DNA of 25,288 bases from a virus, in the IMG/VR virus record IMGVR_UViG_3300025362_000036, positions 1 to 25,288 of that record. One strand, written 5' to 3'. Both the position numbers and the translations under genes were made by a program. Below the pieces are notes generated by a model. It had not been told where the DNA came from. It did no database searches and saw nothing but the letters and a program-made list of their open reading frames with translations. This document shows, in pieces, positions 7,535-16,158 of the stretch (position 1 is its first letter; every line of letters starts with the position of its first letter).

Positions 7535-7945
7535 CTAAACTGTGACTTCGATATAATCAGTGATCTGCGTGGCGTTATGTTTGAATCCAAGGCGCATCTT
7601 AACGAACCCCTGGTCGGGGTCTTGCTCAACGATTGTTGCCTCGATGAGGGACACCCGTGGCTCGTATTCTGCCAGTATGTCTTGTAGTTCTGAAGCCATC
7701 CACATCATCTCGACTTCTGTGTTTGGCCTGAACACTACGTGAACCGGCTCGGCCCCGAACGATCTTCGGAAGAACCTCTCTCCTCTGATAGTTCTGATGA
7801 TCTGTACGATTGCCTCAACAATGTGCTGCATTACGCCAGTAGATAGGTTCACAGTAGATGTTGCTACCTTCCCCGTTGGGGCAAGCCTGAATGGGAAAGA
7901 TACGCCTGTGTATCCGATCTCTGACCTCTTGAATTGTTCAGCCAT
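7535..7945 (-). CDS. baseplate wedge gp25-like protein, 136 aa
   Basis: This small protein matches the T4 gp25 / P2 gpW family. The N-terminal G-V-S-F-P-F-R segment, the RTIRGERFFRRSFG block (residues 51-64) and the conserved E95-P96-R97 motif followed by V-x-L-I-E-A-T are all present. The EPR motif is the family's hallmark, used in binding the sheath-initiating handshake and the gpJ core. Length is typical. The start ATG 7945 has AGGAG 7 bases upstream, adjacent to the TAG of the spike gene. Despite the old 'lysozyme' label for this family, no enzymatic role is expected. Confidence 0.92.
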   Translation of the reverse strand: MAEQFKRSEIGYTGVSFPFRLAPTGKVATSTVNLSTGVMQHIVEAIVQIIRTIRGERFFRRSFGAEPVHVVFRPNTEVEMMWMASELQDILAEYEPRVSLIEATIVEQDPDQGFVKMRLGFKHNATQITDYIEVTV

Positions 7946-7954
7946 TGTTGTCTC

Positions 7955-9442
7955 CTATGAAAAGGCTAGGTCTAACAGTTCTTTACCGGACGGCAAACCT
8001 TCTTTGCTGAATAGTCCGCTCAGTAGTCCTCCACCGACAGCCTTTATGCCGTCAGTGAACGGTGTAAGAACCCCGCCGGTAATTACGTTGAGGCCATCAA
8101 CAAGTCCTCCGAACAGCCCAGACATTACCATTCCAGGGTTGCCAGAACACAGTCCAGCAGCAAGGTCTAGAGCGGAATCAACAAAAGGAACGTCCGGAAT
8201 CAGTGTTCCTAGTGTGTCTCCGATCAGAGAACCGGCTTTGTCAGCAACGAAGGCTATTCCATCGTCTAAGATTGGGCCAAGCAGTTCTGACCCTAAGCCT
8301 GTCAGCGTGTCAGTGATACCAGCGGCAGCACCCATCTCAAGCAGCTTGTTAGCTCCGTCATTCACGAAGTTGGCCAGTCCTGATAGATCAAGTCCATCAA
8401 TCTGTGTCTGCATAGCAGCGGATTGATCTCCAGTAAGTTGACCGCCAAGACTACCAGCTACACCAGCCCAGTCAGACAGTTGAGATTTCGTGTCTGTCTC
8501 GATGTTGTCCCCAAGGCTAGTAAGCATCGTGGTTGCTTCGTTAATGACATCAGTCGGATCAACAGATGGCAGCATGTCCCCGACTGCGGAGGCGAGGCCG
8601 TCAGTGACCCCGTCTGTGATAGATCCAATGGGGTCATCGAGGAATGTATCAACCTTGACGATGCCCTCACACATGTTCTGACCGAACGTGATAATAGAAT
8701 TGAAGATACTCTCTACTGTGGCGCTATTTTCAGAAGGAGGTGTTTGTGAGCCAGGAACTCCGTCCTCTCTAGGCTCCTTAGTAACAAATGCCCACTCCGA
8801 GATGTAGTCTTTAATCTCTTCAGAGTCGATGTCTGTTATGTCTCCTGTGTCTCCCGTATGTGAGTGTTTGAGGAACTGTTCCGCGAAGTAACGCCCGAGA
8901 GCTATCTCACTACCTACATTAGTGGCGTCCTCACCTATCTCCAGGCGTGGTTCTGGCTGTCCGTCAGCCTTGGCTACGTCTAGGACCATGTGGTTTGTCT
9001 TGGAGTGCATGAGGAAGTACTGTAGCAACATCTTGTTGATGTATGCAGGATTTACTGTGGCTTCAGATCCTCCACCCTCAGGAGTTTGGCGTATCTGCTT
9101 CTCCCTGTCTTTGTTAGTGTAGTCGTCATTGTCGTACTCTGTTGGCAGGTCACCATCATGAGGTAGAAGCCCAATGCAGTACGGCAGACCTTGCTTGCCA
9201 GCCTCGAACCCGATAATACAGTTGTCGCCGACACGTGGCGTCATGTACGATCCATACCGACCATCGTTATCTTTGATTGCCCCTGAACCAATGGTTGTGA
9301 CGACAGCCCACGGAGTTATCCAAGGAGACTCAGTGCCGTTTGGGAGGACAGACCTGAGCGATGAGATGTCGGCCTTTATAAGCACAACACCCTTATGATG
9401 CCTTACTATTAAGATCTTTCCTTGATATAGCCCAGCTAACAT
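7955..9442 (-). CDS. baseplate spike (gpV/gp5-type OB fold) with long C-terminal extension, 495 aa
   Basis: Residues 1-93 fit the oligonucleotide/oligosaccharide-binding fold at the base of phage spikes: LYQGKILIVRHHKGVVLIKA, PWAVVTT, then TPRVGDNCIIGFEAGKQGLPYCIGLLP. The spike is the central trimer that pierces the cell envelope. An H-S-H-T-G motif at 193-197 and a G-S-Q-T-P-P segment at 231-236 resemble the usual ends of such proteins. Here another 255 residues follow, rich in Gly, Leu, Ala and Asp with repeated amphipathic stretches such as DGLASAVGDML, GSLIGDTLGTLIP and VGGGLLSGLFSK. That extension is unusual for the family. AGGGAG precedes ATG 9442. The gene follows the hub gene, as expected. 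Confidence 0.87.
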   Translation of the reverse strand: MLAGLYQGKILIVRHHKGVVLIKADISSLRSVLPNGTESPWITPWAVVTTIGSGAIKDNDGRYGSYMTPRVGDNCIIGFEAGKQGLPYCIGLLPHDGDLPTEYDNDDYTNKDREKQIRQTPEGGGSEATVNPAYINKMLLQYFLMHSKTNHMVLDVAKADGQPEPRLEIGEDATNVGSEIALGRYFAEQFLKHSHTGDTGDITDIDSEEIKDYISEWAFVTKEPREDGVPGSQTPPSENSATVESIFNSIITFGQNMCEGIVKVDTFLDDPIGSITDGVTDGLASAVGDMLPSVDPTDVINEATTMLTSLGDNIETDTKSQLSDWAGVAGSLGGQLTGDQSAAMQTQIDGLDLSGLANFVNDGANKLLEMGAAAGITDTLTGLGSELLGPILDDGIAFVADKAGSLIGDTLGTLIPDVPFVDSALDLAAGLCSGNPGMVMSGLFGGLVDGLNVITGGVLTPFTDGIKAVGGGLLSGLFSKEGLPSGKELLDLAFS

Positions 9443-9452
9443 TTACACTCCC

Positions 9453-11117
9453 TTACTTACTAAACCAGCCAAAGAGTCTTGCCATCCATCCCTCTGCGCT
9501 ACCGCTTGACACACCAGACGTTAAGAGCGCCAGCAGGCTCTTCAGCGTTTCCGTGTCGTCACTTCCGTCAATAGTACACCCGGCCACCTTCATTGTCATT
9601 GAGTAGCTGCCTTGTGCATCCATCTTGTGTGTCACGCTCTTTATGAGATAGATCCTTGAGTAAAATGCCAGGTCTTGATCGTCTGTTGTACCTGACTGTG
9701 CCTCTGAAGATGCTCCTTTTCCTAGTCCGGTAAGCGCAACAAGCTGCCCATCTACCAGTTTCGGTATACCGTACGAAACAATTTCACCAGTGAGCTTGCT
9801 CTCAAGAGCTCTCTTTAGCTCAGTGATGTCCATCTCTGCTGTAGCAGGTGCATTTATTGGAGGAATCAGCAATCGTATGTATTTGTCTGCACCATATGAG
9901 CCCAGAGAGGATTCTTTTGGGCTGATAACGCCAGCGTACGTGTCTGGTATAGGTTTTTCTGTCTCAACTGTTTCCTCTTCGTCTCTCTGTGTAAACAGCT
10001 TGACGAACGATGCCCATTTACCTTGAGTTTCGCTCTCTACCAACGACATAGACGCAGACCTGATCAACCCATTACCTTCCCTGTATTGTAGAACTGGTAT
10101 ACCTGGGAATCCGTACTTCTCGATGAACTCATGCGCCAACATAATGATGAATTCAGACCCCTGGATTCCCCAGACCACACGGACATCGGACTTAGACACT
10201 AGACCAACCAATGTGTCTTTGAAGTAGCCTTCAGTTGTTGCTGGTACATAATTTCCTGTCACTGTTTGGCCGCTAAGCCCAGACCTAAACGCCTCTGCTT
10301 GGCCTTCGCTGTAATTACTTGCTTCAATAGCAGTTGGCAGACTACCAGTAGCTGGGATTATTCCAGACTCCAAAGCCCTGGTTATCCTGCTCATGACTCT
10401 ATAAAGATATGCGTAATCAGACTCCAGCACAACAGGGTCTGTAACTCCCACTGTAGAACGGTTCCACTCGTGGGCAATCTCGGCTGGATTATGTTCTCTG
10501 TCACCAACTATCGATTTGCTGATTCCTGAAAGAGTGGGCGTGAAGTGCAGTCCCATTATTTCCCTGTCATATATCCCTTTATCTAGGATCTTGATGATTT
10601 CGATCATCCTGTCGCTTATAGCGAGGGTGCACTTGTATGTTTCTGCGAGGGTGGCCATTGAAGTCATGAAAGCTGAATCTGGCTTGTCTATAATCCAATG
10701 ATCGACACTGCCATTTGGCGTTGTGTTCTTCTTCATCAGCGCCGATGCACTGAATAGCCTAACTGAGATGGTTTGTGGGCCGTCCTCAGGAAACGTAGGG
10801 ACCTCCATCTGAGGATACCCCACCATCTGTGTCATGTCCTCTTTCTCCTGGTCGTAATACCCTATGTACACCTTCCATGGCTCGTAGTAGATCTCTCCAC
10901 TATTGTCACGCTTGCCGCCTGTATGAACGGCTGACATTATTAGGTTGTCGTCGTCAGCAAATTCTAGCCTAGAACAGTCGGCCTCTCCTGAAGTAAAGTC
11001 AAGCTCTGCACTAATAAGACGTTGCCTGTAGGTGTAATTTACGCCAGCGAACGCCCTATCGAGCACTTCTGACTCGATAAACATAACGCCTTGGTGTCTT
11101 AAAAGGTCAGCTCTCAT
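9453..11117 (-). CDS. baseplate hub protein (gpD/gp27/VgrG-N-like), 554 aa
   Basis: By order (tape measure, initiator, LysM, this gene, spike) and features it is the baseplate hub, the trimer that carries the spike and continues the tube. The N-terminus reads as a gpD-type domain (VNYTYRQRLISAELDFTSGEADCSRLEFADDD, here split: strand, then D-F-T-x-G and L-E-F motifs). The middle contains VYIGYYDQE and QTISVRLFSASALMKKN, which match hub beta-barrels. The C-terminal half contains SRIYLIKSVTHKMDAQGSYS, a typical late hub strand ('thxid..Gy.t'). The end is a hydrophobic amphipathic stretch (GWMARLFGWFSK). Start ATG 11117 follows the LysM gene with a GAGG 5 bases upstream. Longer than P2 gpD, with an insertion at about 245-300. 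Confidence 0.82.
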   Translation of the reverse strand: MRADLLRHQGVMFIESEVLDRAFAGVNYTYRQRLISAELDFTSGEADCSRLEFADDDNLIMSAVHTGGKRDNSGEIYYEPWKVYIGYYDQEKEDMTQMVGYPQMEVPTFPEDGPQTISVRLFSASALMKKNTTPNGSVDHWIIDKPDSAFMTSMATLAETYKCTLAISDRMIEIIKILDKGIYDREIMGLHFTPTLSGISKSIVGDREHNPAEIAHEWNRSTVGVTDPVVLESDYAYLYRVMSRITRALESGIIPATGSLPTAIEASNYSEGQAEAFRSGLSGQTVTGNYVPATTEGYFKDTLVGLVSKSDVRVVWGIQGSEFIIMLAHEFIEKYGFPGIPVLQYREGNGLIRSASMSLVESETQGKWASFVKLFTQRDEEETVETEKPIPDTYAGVISPKESSLGSYGADKYIRLLIPPINAPATAEMDITELKRALESKLTGEIVSYGIPKLVDGQLVALTGLGKGASSEAQSGTTDDQDLAFYSRIYLIKSVTHKMDAQGSYSMTMKVAGCTIDGSDDTETLKSLLALLTSGVSSGSAEGWMARLFGWFSK

Positions 11118-11118
11118 A

Positions 11119-11370
11119 TTACCTCGCAGGGATAACTAGCTGCATTCCAGGGGTGAGTTGTTGGAACACATCCATTATTTCGTTTACATCTGCTATGATG
11201 TACCACAGGGATTCATCCCCATAGTACTTATAGGCAATCATATCTAACATCTCACCATACACAACGATATGTAATCTGCTGCCAGCCTTGATCTCTGTTT
11301 CCGGCAGTCTGAGGTCTTTGATGTTATACTCCGTTCCCCAGGCTATGATAGGTTGTTTCCCTCTTATCAT
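11119..11370 (-). CDS. LysM-domain baseplate protein, 83 aa
   Basis: Residues about 31-82 form one LysM domain: GEMLDMIAYKYYGDESLWYI followed by A-D-V-N-E-I and L-T-P-G-M-Q-L-V-I-P. LysM proteins in contractile tails sit at the tube-hub interface and may contact peptidoglycan. The first 30 residues form a short separate segment (PIIAWGTEYNIKDLRLPETE). The ATG overlaps the TGA of the upstream gene as ATGA, so its translation is likely coupled. In Afp/PVC-type injection systems the equivalent LysM domain is fused to the protein encoded just upstream here; in this phage it is a separate polypeptide. Confidence 0.88.
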   Translation of the reverse strand: MIRGKQPIIAWGTEYNIKDLRLPETEIKAGSRLHIVVYGEMLDMIAYKYYGDESLWYIIADVNEIMDVFQQLTPGMQLVIPAR

Positions 11371-12176
11371 GGTGTAAGTAGAGCACCTCCAGCAGAAGCA
11401 GCGCCTTGGCCACCACCGGTTGGTACGTGGGAGTTGAAAGATACAATCATTCTAGAGTCATCAATCATACCGAGATTAAGAGTGACTCTCGCCCTGGTCG
11501 GCAGCATTAGTGCAGCAGCTTGAGGTGTAGTGCCATGTAGCAACTCCTCTATGCTTATGCTCTGAACAAAACCAACCTGAATCCTACCGCCATATACTAG
11601 CTTCACGAGCGGCGGCACTCCAAATTGCTCTTGAGATACCTGTCTGCCGCTTCCTCCAGCGCCCCTTAGTGGCGGCAGTGCTATTGGCAGACCTGATTTG
11701 TCGTGTGGTATTGTCAGCATTTGTATATCATCGAGGTCTGTGCCAATGTGTCCTAGTGGATGTGGAGACGAGTGGGCATCTAGCAGCAGATCGAATGATA
11801 CTACCCTGATCCCCCTATTAGAGAATGTAGTGAGCGGCATTGCCTGTCCTTGGATCGCCGTCTCCGTCCAGTTGGCAGATACGTTATCTTTGATGGCTTC
11901 TGGGTTCTTCTTGAACACGATGTAGATGCCAAGGCCAGTATTAGATAGGATACCTTTCTGTCCACCGCCTGGGTCTTTGGCCGGTGGAGATGCTTGTTGT
12001 CGCCCGAGGACGTTGTTGAGTACTGTTCTCTTGAACTGACCAATGCCAGAGGTTATGAAATTATTGATAGCCCCGTTCGCCATAAGGGCAGCATTGGCGG
12101 CGATGCCTGTTATGCTGGCTCCACCTGTAAATGCGTCCTTAGCTGTTTGCGCGAATCCTGCTAAAATGTCAGCCAC
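11367..12176 (-). CDS. tube initiator / Afp7-type tube protein N-terminal-like, 269 aa
   Basis: The region from about residue 80 to 240 resembles the tube-like domain found in Afp7/PVC7-type proteins: IYIVFKKNPEAIKDNVSANW, then P-L-T-T-F-S-N-R-G-I-R-V-V-S-F-D-L-L-L-D-A-H, and late strands VGFVQSISIEELLHGTTPQA and RARVTLNLGMID. These connect the first tube ring to the hub. The first 60 residues are helical and Ala-rich. The start is GTG 12176 with GAGGAATT before it, 8 bases after the tape measure TAG. Its stop overlaps the LysM gene. Function as a tube initiator or upper hub ring is inferred from this likeness and from position between the tape measure and LysM genes. Confidence 0.72.
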   Translation of the reverse strand: MADILAGFAQTAKDAFTGGASITGIAANAALMANGAINNFITSGIGQFKRTVLNNVLGRQQASPPAKDPGGGQKGILSNTGLGIYIVFKKNPEAIKDNVSANWTETAIQGQAMPLTTFSNRGIRVVSFDLLLDAHSSPHPLGHIGTDLDDIQMLTIPHDKSGLPIALPPLRGAGGSGRQVSQEQFGVPPLVKLVYGGRIQVGFVQSISIEELLHGTTPQAAALMLPTRARVTLNLGMIDDSRMIVSFNSHVPTGGGQGAASAGGALLTP

Positions 12177-12184
12177 AATTCCTC

Positions 12185-15118
12185 CTATGCAGAGACCTGC
12201 GCAAGCGTATTAAATGCCGCGCCTCTCGCTAATCTCTCAGTCTCTTCATCGGCTTGGTTCTTCAACACTAGCTCAACTTCCTGTGCTGCTTGCATTGGGT
12301 CAGTGCTCGTTATGTTAAACACATTGGAAGGAACAACAGGCTGTTGAGGTGTTGGGAACGGATACGACGCTGCCATATTTCTCTTTGATGCGTTGTTAAT
12401 CAATGCCACGACAACGGCAATGAGTCCAGCGCCTAGAAGTATAGGAAGCAGGACCTTCATCATAGGAGCCATTGCGCCCATTGAGAACATAGCTCCAGCC
12501 GTACCCATCGCACCAGACGTTCCTCGTGCTGCCATAACAGCGGCTGTGTTAGCGCCGAGGGCTACGGGGGCCGCTGCTGTTGATGCGATACCGCGACCGA
12601 CCATGTTCTTTGTTGCCACACCAAGCCGAACAACACTCATCTTGTTGAGTCGTGAAGCGATGAGGTTTTGTCTAGCTATAGATTGTGTCGTTGAAGCAGC
12701 TATGAATGCCCCATTTGCTCCTCTTGTCACTGCGGTGGAGACACCTGTTCTGCCGGGGAATTTAGCTAGTGCGGCCTCTACGTCCTTGCGGCTCCTAACT
12801 GCGGGGAGTCCAGGTATAAGAGCAAGACCTGTACCGCCCGGCTTGGTTGCTGCAAATTTCCCAGCAGTTTCTCCAGTGAGAGGAACTGCCATCGCTGCCC
12901 TGGCCATGCCGGGAACATGAGCAGTGGTCATGGCTGCTCTGTAAGCAACCCTCTCAGCAATCATGATGCTCCACATTCTCTTAACTGACTTGAATAACAC
13001 TCCGCTGCCCATCTTGGTGAGGAGCCATTGGATTGCAGTGCCAACAGCCCAGATACCTTTTGCTGCTTTCCACATCAAACCGAGAGCAATTATCTTGCCG
13101 AGACCACGAGCGAATGCCTCAAAACCTCTCTGTGTATTACCGAACCCTCTAAGCCATGCCATTCCTTTGATGATTCCGAAGAAACCCTTGTAGACAAGCT
13201 TAACGACGGGCCAAATACCGTCAGTAAATATGCGTCCGACTACCTTGAATACAGCGCCAAACCCGTAGCCTATTTTTTCAAGATAGCCACCAGGTTGAAA
13301 GATATCGGTAAATGCTTTTAGCTTTGGATTAAGCCTGCCGGTATAACCTTCTGTACCCTCGTTGCTTGAGTAGTGGGTGAGAGCGTACCACCACTTGTAC
13401 ATTCTCTTTCCTACAGTACCGGACTCGCCAACACTGTCTTTCCACCAAGAAGTGAACTCCTGCGTTCGCTCTTTGAGGTTCCACAGGTTCTTCTTCCAGG
13501 CGTATGCAACCATACCACCAAGCAGAGCAACTCCACCTAGTACCTTGAGTGGTGTTCTTGCAAATGATTTGATGTACGCGAAACCAACTCTATGTGGTTG
13601 TACAGCTAGTGTGGCGTCTGACACGCCCCTGAAGTATCCCATTCTTCTCAGTCGCGTCATGTTGCTCATAATGAGCATGGTCTCTCTACCGACGTCTGCC
13701 ATTCTAGTTCGTAGGATGAAGAAGACACCGGCTGCGATACCACCGAGACCAGAGATGCCGATTATTGCAGCGCCGAGAGCCATCATGGTAGGGATTAGAG
13801 ACATAGCAGTGTCGTTAGACGAGATCATTGCGTTTGTGAATACAACAATCTCAGTTCCGGCCTGGACGAATGGACGGATCATCGTATTGATAGGAGTACC
13901 AAGAGTGGTATTCAGGTTCTCCATTGAAGCTGCCCACTGGTCATTGCTCCACTCCAGTGTTAAGTGTATCTCATCTAGTCGTTCTTTGAGTGATTTGTCT
14001 GCATCGCTGAGAGTAGACGCCCAGTTATCGTTGTACAGTTCCGCGTACTCTTCCTGTGAGTATCTGCCAACAGCCAGGAATCCCTGTCCTTGTCTGATAC
14101 CAAACAGTTCAAGGATAAGTGCATCTATAGCTGAGCCAGCTTGAGCACCTTGTCCACGGGCAATTGCCTGTTGCTTGATGTCTTCCAGCATTGCAGTTGC
14201 GTCTACGAAAGCCGCTCCGATGTTTTGCATGTTGCCAAATTCATCGTATAGAGGAGCTCTTCCAGCAAAGGCTAGTCCAGCCTGAAGCATTTCTTGAACA
14301 TCAGGGTTAGTCGCTCTGGAGTACAGAGTTCTTTGGAGAGTACCAGCACGACCGACCTCAACTCCAGCAGATACAAGTGCCTGTGTCAGTTGAAGTGTTT
14401 GTGCGATGTCTTGTCCGTACGCCCCAGCAGCTTGTCCAGCCACACCGAGTACCTTGGTGAAGTCTGCTGCTGTTGCTTGTCCCTTGTTGGCGAAGTATGC
14501 GAACATGGATGTCATCTCACCTGCGCGTTCCATCTCCATGTTGTACATTCTTGCCGTTACAATCATGTTCTTGGTAGCGTCTCCAAGACCAATCTCAGCA
14601 AGAGTAGCTAAGTTTGCTGCGTTTGCTGTGGCGCTCTTGATCCCTTGTGCGTCTAGGCCAGCGCGAGCGGCTGCTAGAACAGCACTAGAAATCTCAAGGA
14701 CCCCGAACGGGGTTGTCATTGCAAGATCTGATGAGTATTGTTGCAGGTCTTTGATCGTGTCGCGGTATTCCCACAGAACACCCTTGATCTTTGCCCAACT
14801 TGATTCGTAGTTCTTTGCGGCCTTAGTCATGCCGCCGATGAACACCTTTGAGATCAGTGCTTGGCCGACGCGCATAGCCATAAGAGCATAGAACGTGTAT
14901 CGGAACGTGCTTTGTGCTGCGTGCTGCATAGACTTGCTGTACTGTCTACTAGCAACCACAGACGTACGGCCCAGACCTGCTGTTGCAGCGCCTTGGGCAT
15001 TCAGTTGGTGCGTGATGCCTGTAATTTCATTACGAAAGGCACGGGCTTGCTGGGTAGCTGCTGCTCCAGAAAACCGTGCCTGTACGTTAAGTAGTATATT
15101 GCTGCCGATACCAGCCAA
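12185..15118 (-). CDS. tail tape measure protein, 977 aa
   Basis: The longest gene of the window, directly after the chaperone frames, encodes the tape measure that sets tail length and lies inside the tube. Residues about 135-345 match the TP901-type core (TTPFGVLEISSAVLAAARAG, F-A-N-K-G-Q-A-T-A-A-D-F, LQLTQALVSAGVEVGRAGTL). Hydrophobic segments lie at about 441-470, 525-541 and 889-909, which could act in membrane penetration during DNA entry. The start is TTG 15118: AGGAGG lies 6 bases upstream. The ATG at 15123 is in another frame. The C-terminus (NVFNITSTDPMQAAQEVELV) matches tape measure ends that bind the hub. Using the general rule of about 1.5 angstrom per residue, the tail would be near 150 nm; this is an estimate. 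Confidence 0.93.
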   Translation of the reverse strand: MAGIGSNILLNVQARFSGAAATQQARAFRNEITGITHQLNAQGAATAGLGRTSVVASRQYSKSMQHAAQSTFRYTFYALMAMRVGQALISKVFIGGMTKAAKNYESSWAKIKGVLWEYRDTIKDLQQYSSDLAMTTPFGVLEISSAVLAAARAGLDAQGIKSATANAANLATLAEIGLGDATKNMIVTARMYNMEMERAGEMTSMFAYFANKGQATAADFTKVLGVAGQAAGAYGQDIAQTLQLTQALVSAGVEVGRAGTLQRTLYSRATNPDVQEMLQAGLAFAGRAPLYDEFGNMQNIGAAFVDATAMLEDIKQQAIARGQGAQAGSAIDALILELFGIRQGQGFLAVGRYSQEEYAELYNDNWASTLSDADKSLKERLDEIHLTLEWSNDQWAASMENLNTTLGTPINTMIRPFVQAGTEIVVFTNAMISSNDTAMSLIPTMMALGAAIIGISGLGGIAAGVFFILRTRMADVGRETMLIMSNMTRLRRMGYFRGVSDATLAVQPHRVGFAYIKSFARTPLKVLGGVALLGGMVAYAWKKNLWNLKERTQEFTSWWKDSVGESGTVGKRMYKWWYALTHYSSNEGTEGYTGRLNPKLKAFTDIFQPGGYLEKIGYGFGAVFKVVGRIFTDGIWPVVKLVYKGFFGIIKGMAWLRGFGNTQRGFEAFARGLGKIIALGLMWKAAKGIWAVGTAIQWLLTKMGSGVLFKSVKRMWSIMIAERVAYRAAMTTAHVPGMARAAMAVPLTGETAGKFAATKPGGTGLALIPGLPAVRSRKDVEAALAKFPGRTGVSTAVTRGANGAFIAASTTQSIARQNLIASRLNKMSVVRLGVATKNMVGRGIASTAAAPVALGANTAAVMAARGTSGAMGTAGAMFSMGAMAPMMKVLLPILLGAGLIAVVVALINNASKRNMAASYPFPTPQQPVVPSNVFNITSTDPMQAAQEVELVLKNQADEETERLARGAAFNTLAQVSA

Positions 15119-15129
15119 GGCATTCCTCC
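15119..15129 (-). promoter_or_regulatory. ribosome binding site that fixes the TTG start of the tape measure
   Basis: Right after the chaperone stop the minus strand reads AAGGAGGAATGCC and then TTG. The AGGAGG is 6 bases from TTG 15118, in the tape measure frame, whereas the ATG in between is out of frame and only 1 base from the AGGAGG. The TTG is therefore the start. Confidence 0.75.
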
Positions 15130-15381
15130 TTAGCTATTGTTCATTGTGTCCATCTCGTCTTTCTGAATCTTTGCGTCAGTCAGCAACATGCTGAAGTAGA
15201 TGTTCCTATCTCTTATGGTGAGTGAATCCCAATAGGCTAGGGTCCAGTGGTATTTCTGAAAGATCAGATGCCCCTGGACCTCAAGAAGTCCGTGATCATA
15301 AGGAGGGAGTTTAACGACGAACGGGAGACCCTCAGAGTCGTAGTCTATCCCGCATTCGAAGCGAAAAAATCTGCCACCCAA
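15130..15381 (-). CDS. second tail assembly chaperone frame, made by -1 frameshift
   Basis: This frame of about 77 codons past the slip site overlaps the end of the first chaperone gene and has no ATG near its beginning. It opens only after a TGA at 15382-15384; the first possible initiator is TTG 15381 with no Shine-Dalgarno. It is in the -1 frame relative to the upstream gene and both pass over T TTT TTC at 15363-15369. Slippage there would fuse 257 residues of the first protein to 77 residues encoded here (RFECGIDYDSEGLPFVVKLP... ending DEMDTMNNS), giving a 334-residue product. This G/GT arrangement just before the tape measure is conserved in many tailed phages and helps fold or load the tape measure. 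Confidence 0.82.
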   Translation of the reverse strand: MGGRFFRFECGIDYDSEGLPFVVKLPPYDHGLLEVQGHLIFQKYHWTLAYWDSLTIRDRNIYFSMLLTDAKIQKDEMDTMNNS

Positions 15382-16133
15382 TCAATAGGGTTGGGGAAGA
15401 ACTTGGTGCGGCACTTATCGCACTCGATCTTCTCGGCGTCCGCGATTCCAGGCTTTGTACCATTGTACACACGCTCAATCATCTTGATGTCACTGGCCTT
15501 GAGCTTGTCGAGGTCTCTAAGAGTAGCAGATCCTCTCCAGTCTGGACCGAGTTCTGTGATTGCTTTCAAGATCGATTCAGCTTGAATCGTACCGAACTTA
15601 ACTTCTCCTCCACCTTCAGGGGCAACGAGGTCGAGGTACTGACGATATGACATCAGGCCAATCTTTCCCTGTGAATATGGAGTGCCTTCCTGGTCGAGGG
15701 TGGTGATCGGGGTAGACAGGGTGAACGGGGCAGATCGCTCTTCGTTGTTAAACGGAGATTCGAACCCTTCGTCCCCAAATCGATTGATAACGACATCTGC
15801 GAAGACAAATTCTTCAGTTCTTTGATCTCCACATTTGGGGCATACGTGTTGAACTTCTGGTCCTTTTTCGCCAGCATCAAGCTGTGCGATTGAGAAGAAG
15901 ATGAACTCTACATCGATGTTGTACATGTCGAGAAGCATTTGCTTGGTAGGAGTACCAATGCCAACGATCTCAGTAACGCAGTCAGATAGGAGCCCGATGT
16001 ACATCTCTCTTTTCTTCCCAGAGATGAGGTTGTCTCGGACTTTACGAAGCATTCCTCCGGTAGGCTCTTTGAGCTCAACCAGGTCGCATACTTCACCTTC
16101 ATGGATAATACCGATAGGTAGTTTGACTTGCAT
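15345..16133 (-). CDS. tail assembly chaperone with zinc ribbon, 262 aa
   Basis: Located between tube and tape measure genes, where tail assembly chaperones are found. The N-terminus (VKLPIGIIHEGEVCDLVELK, then EPTGGMLRKVRDN) matches the start of Mu gp41-type tail assembly proteins. Two Cys pairs, C98-x2-C101 (HVCPKCGD) and C238-x2-C241 (IECDKCRTKF), form a probable zinc ribbon; similar Cys pairs occur in T4-like baseplate hub assembly proteins, an alternative identity. The last codons before TAG contain the slippery T TTT TTC, so some ribosomes should continue into the second frame. AGGGAG precedes ATG 16133. The 60-base gap upstream contains a hairpin. Confidence 0.8.
   Translation of the reverse strand: MQVKLPIGIIHEGEVCDLVELKEPTGGMLRKVRDNLISGKKREMYIGLLSDCVTEIVGIGTPTKQMLLDMYNIDVEFIFFSIAQLDAGEKGPEVQHVCPKCGDQRTEEFVFADVVINRFGDEGFESPFNNEERSAPFTLSTPITTLDQEGTPYSQGKIGLMSYRQYLDLVAPEGGGEVKFGTIQAESILKAITELGPDWRGSATLRDLDKLKASDIKMIERVYNGTKPGIADAEKIECDKCRTKFFPNPIDWVADFFASNAG
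15363..15369 (-). promoter_or_regulatory. -1 programmed frameshift site T TTT TTC
   Basis: In the zero frame the codons are GAT TTT TTC; sliding back one base re-pairs both tRNAs on TTT TTT, and reading continues as CGC TTC. The heptamer fits X XXY YYZ. It lies 15 bases before the zero-frame TAG and inside the overlap with the downstream frame, which is open from 12 bases upstream of the heptamer. I did not fold the downstream RNA to look for a stimulating structure. Confidence 0.8.
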
Positions 16134-16158
16134 GATGTTTCTCCCTTGAAACGAGGCT

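Noticed and set aside
12393-14144. Plus-strand open frames opposite the tape measure (12393-12920 and 13377-14144)
   Set aside because: Long frames opposite an Ala/Gly-rich gene are expected by composition; no domain likeness or initiation signal is present.
15370-15381. Independent TTG start for the second chaperone frame
   Set aside because: TTG 15381 has no Shine-Dalgarno and would encode only a few residues before the slippery site; the frameshift explains the frame better.
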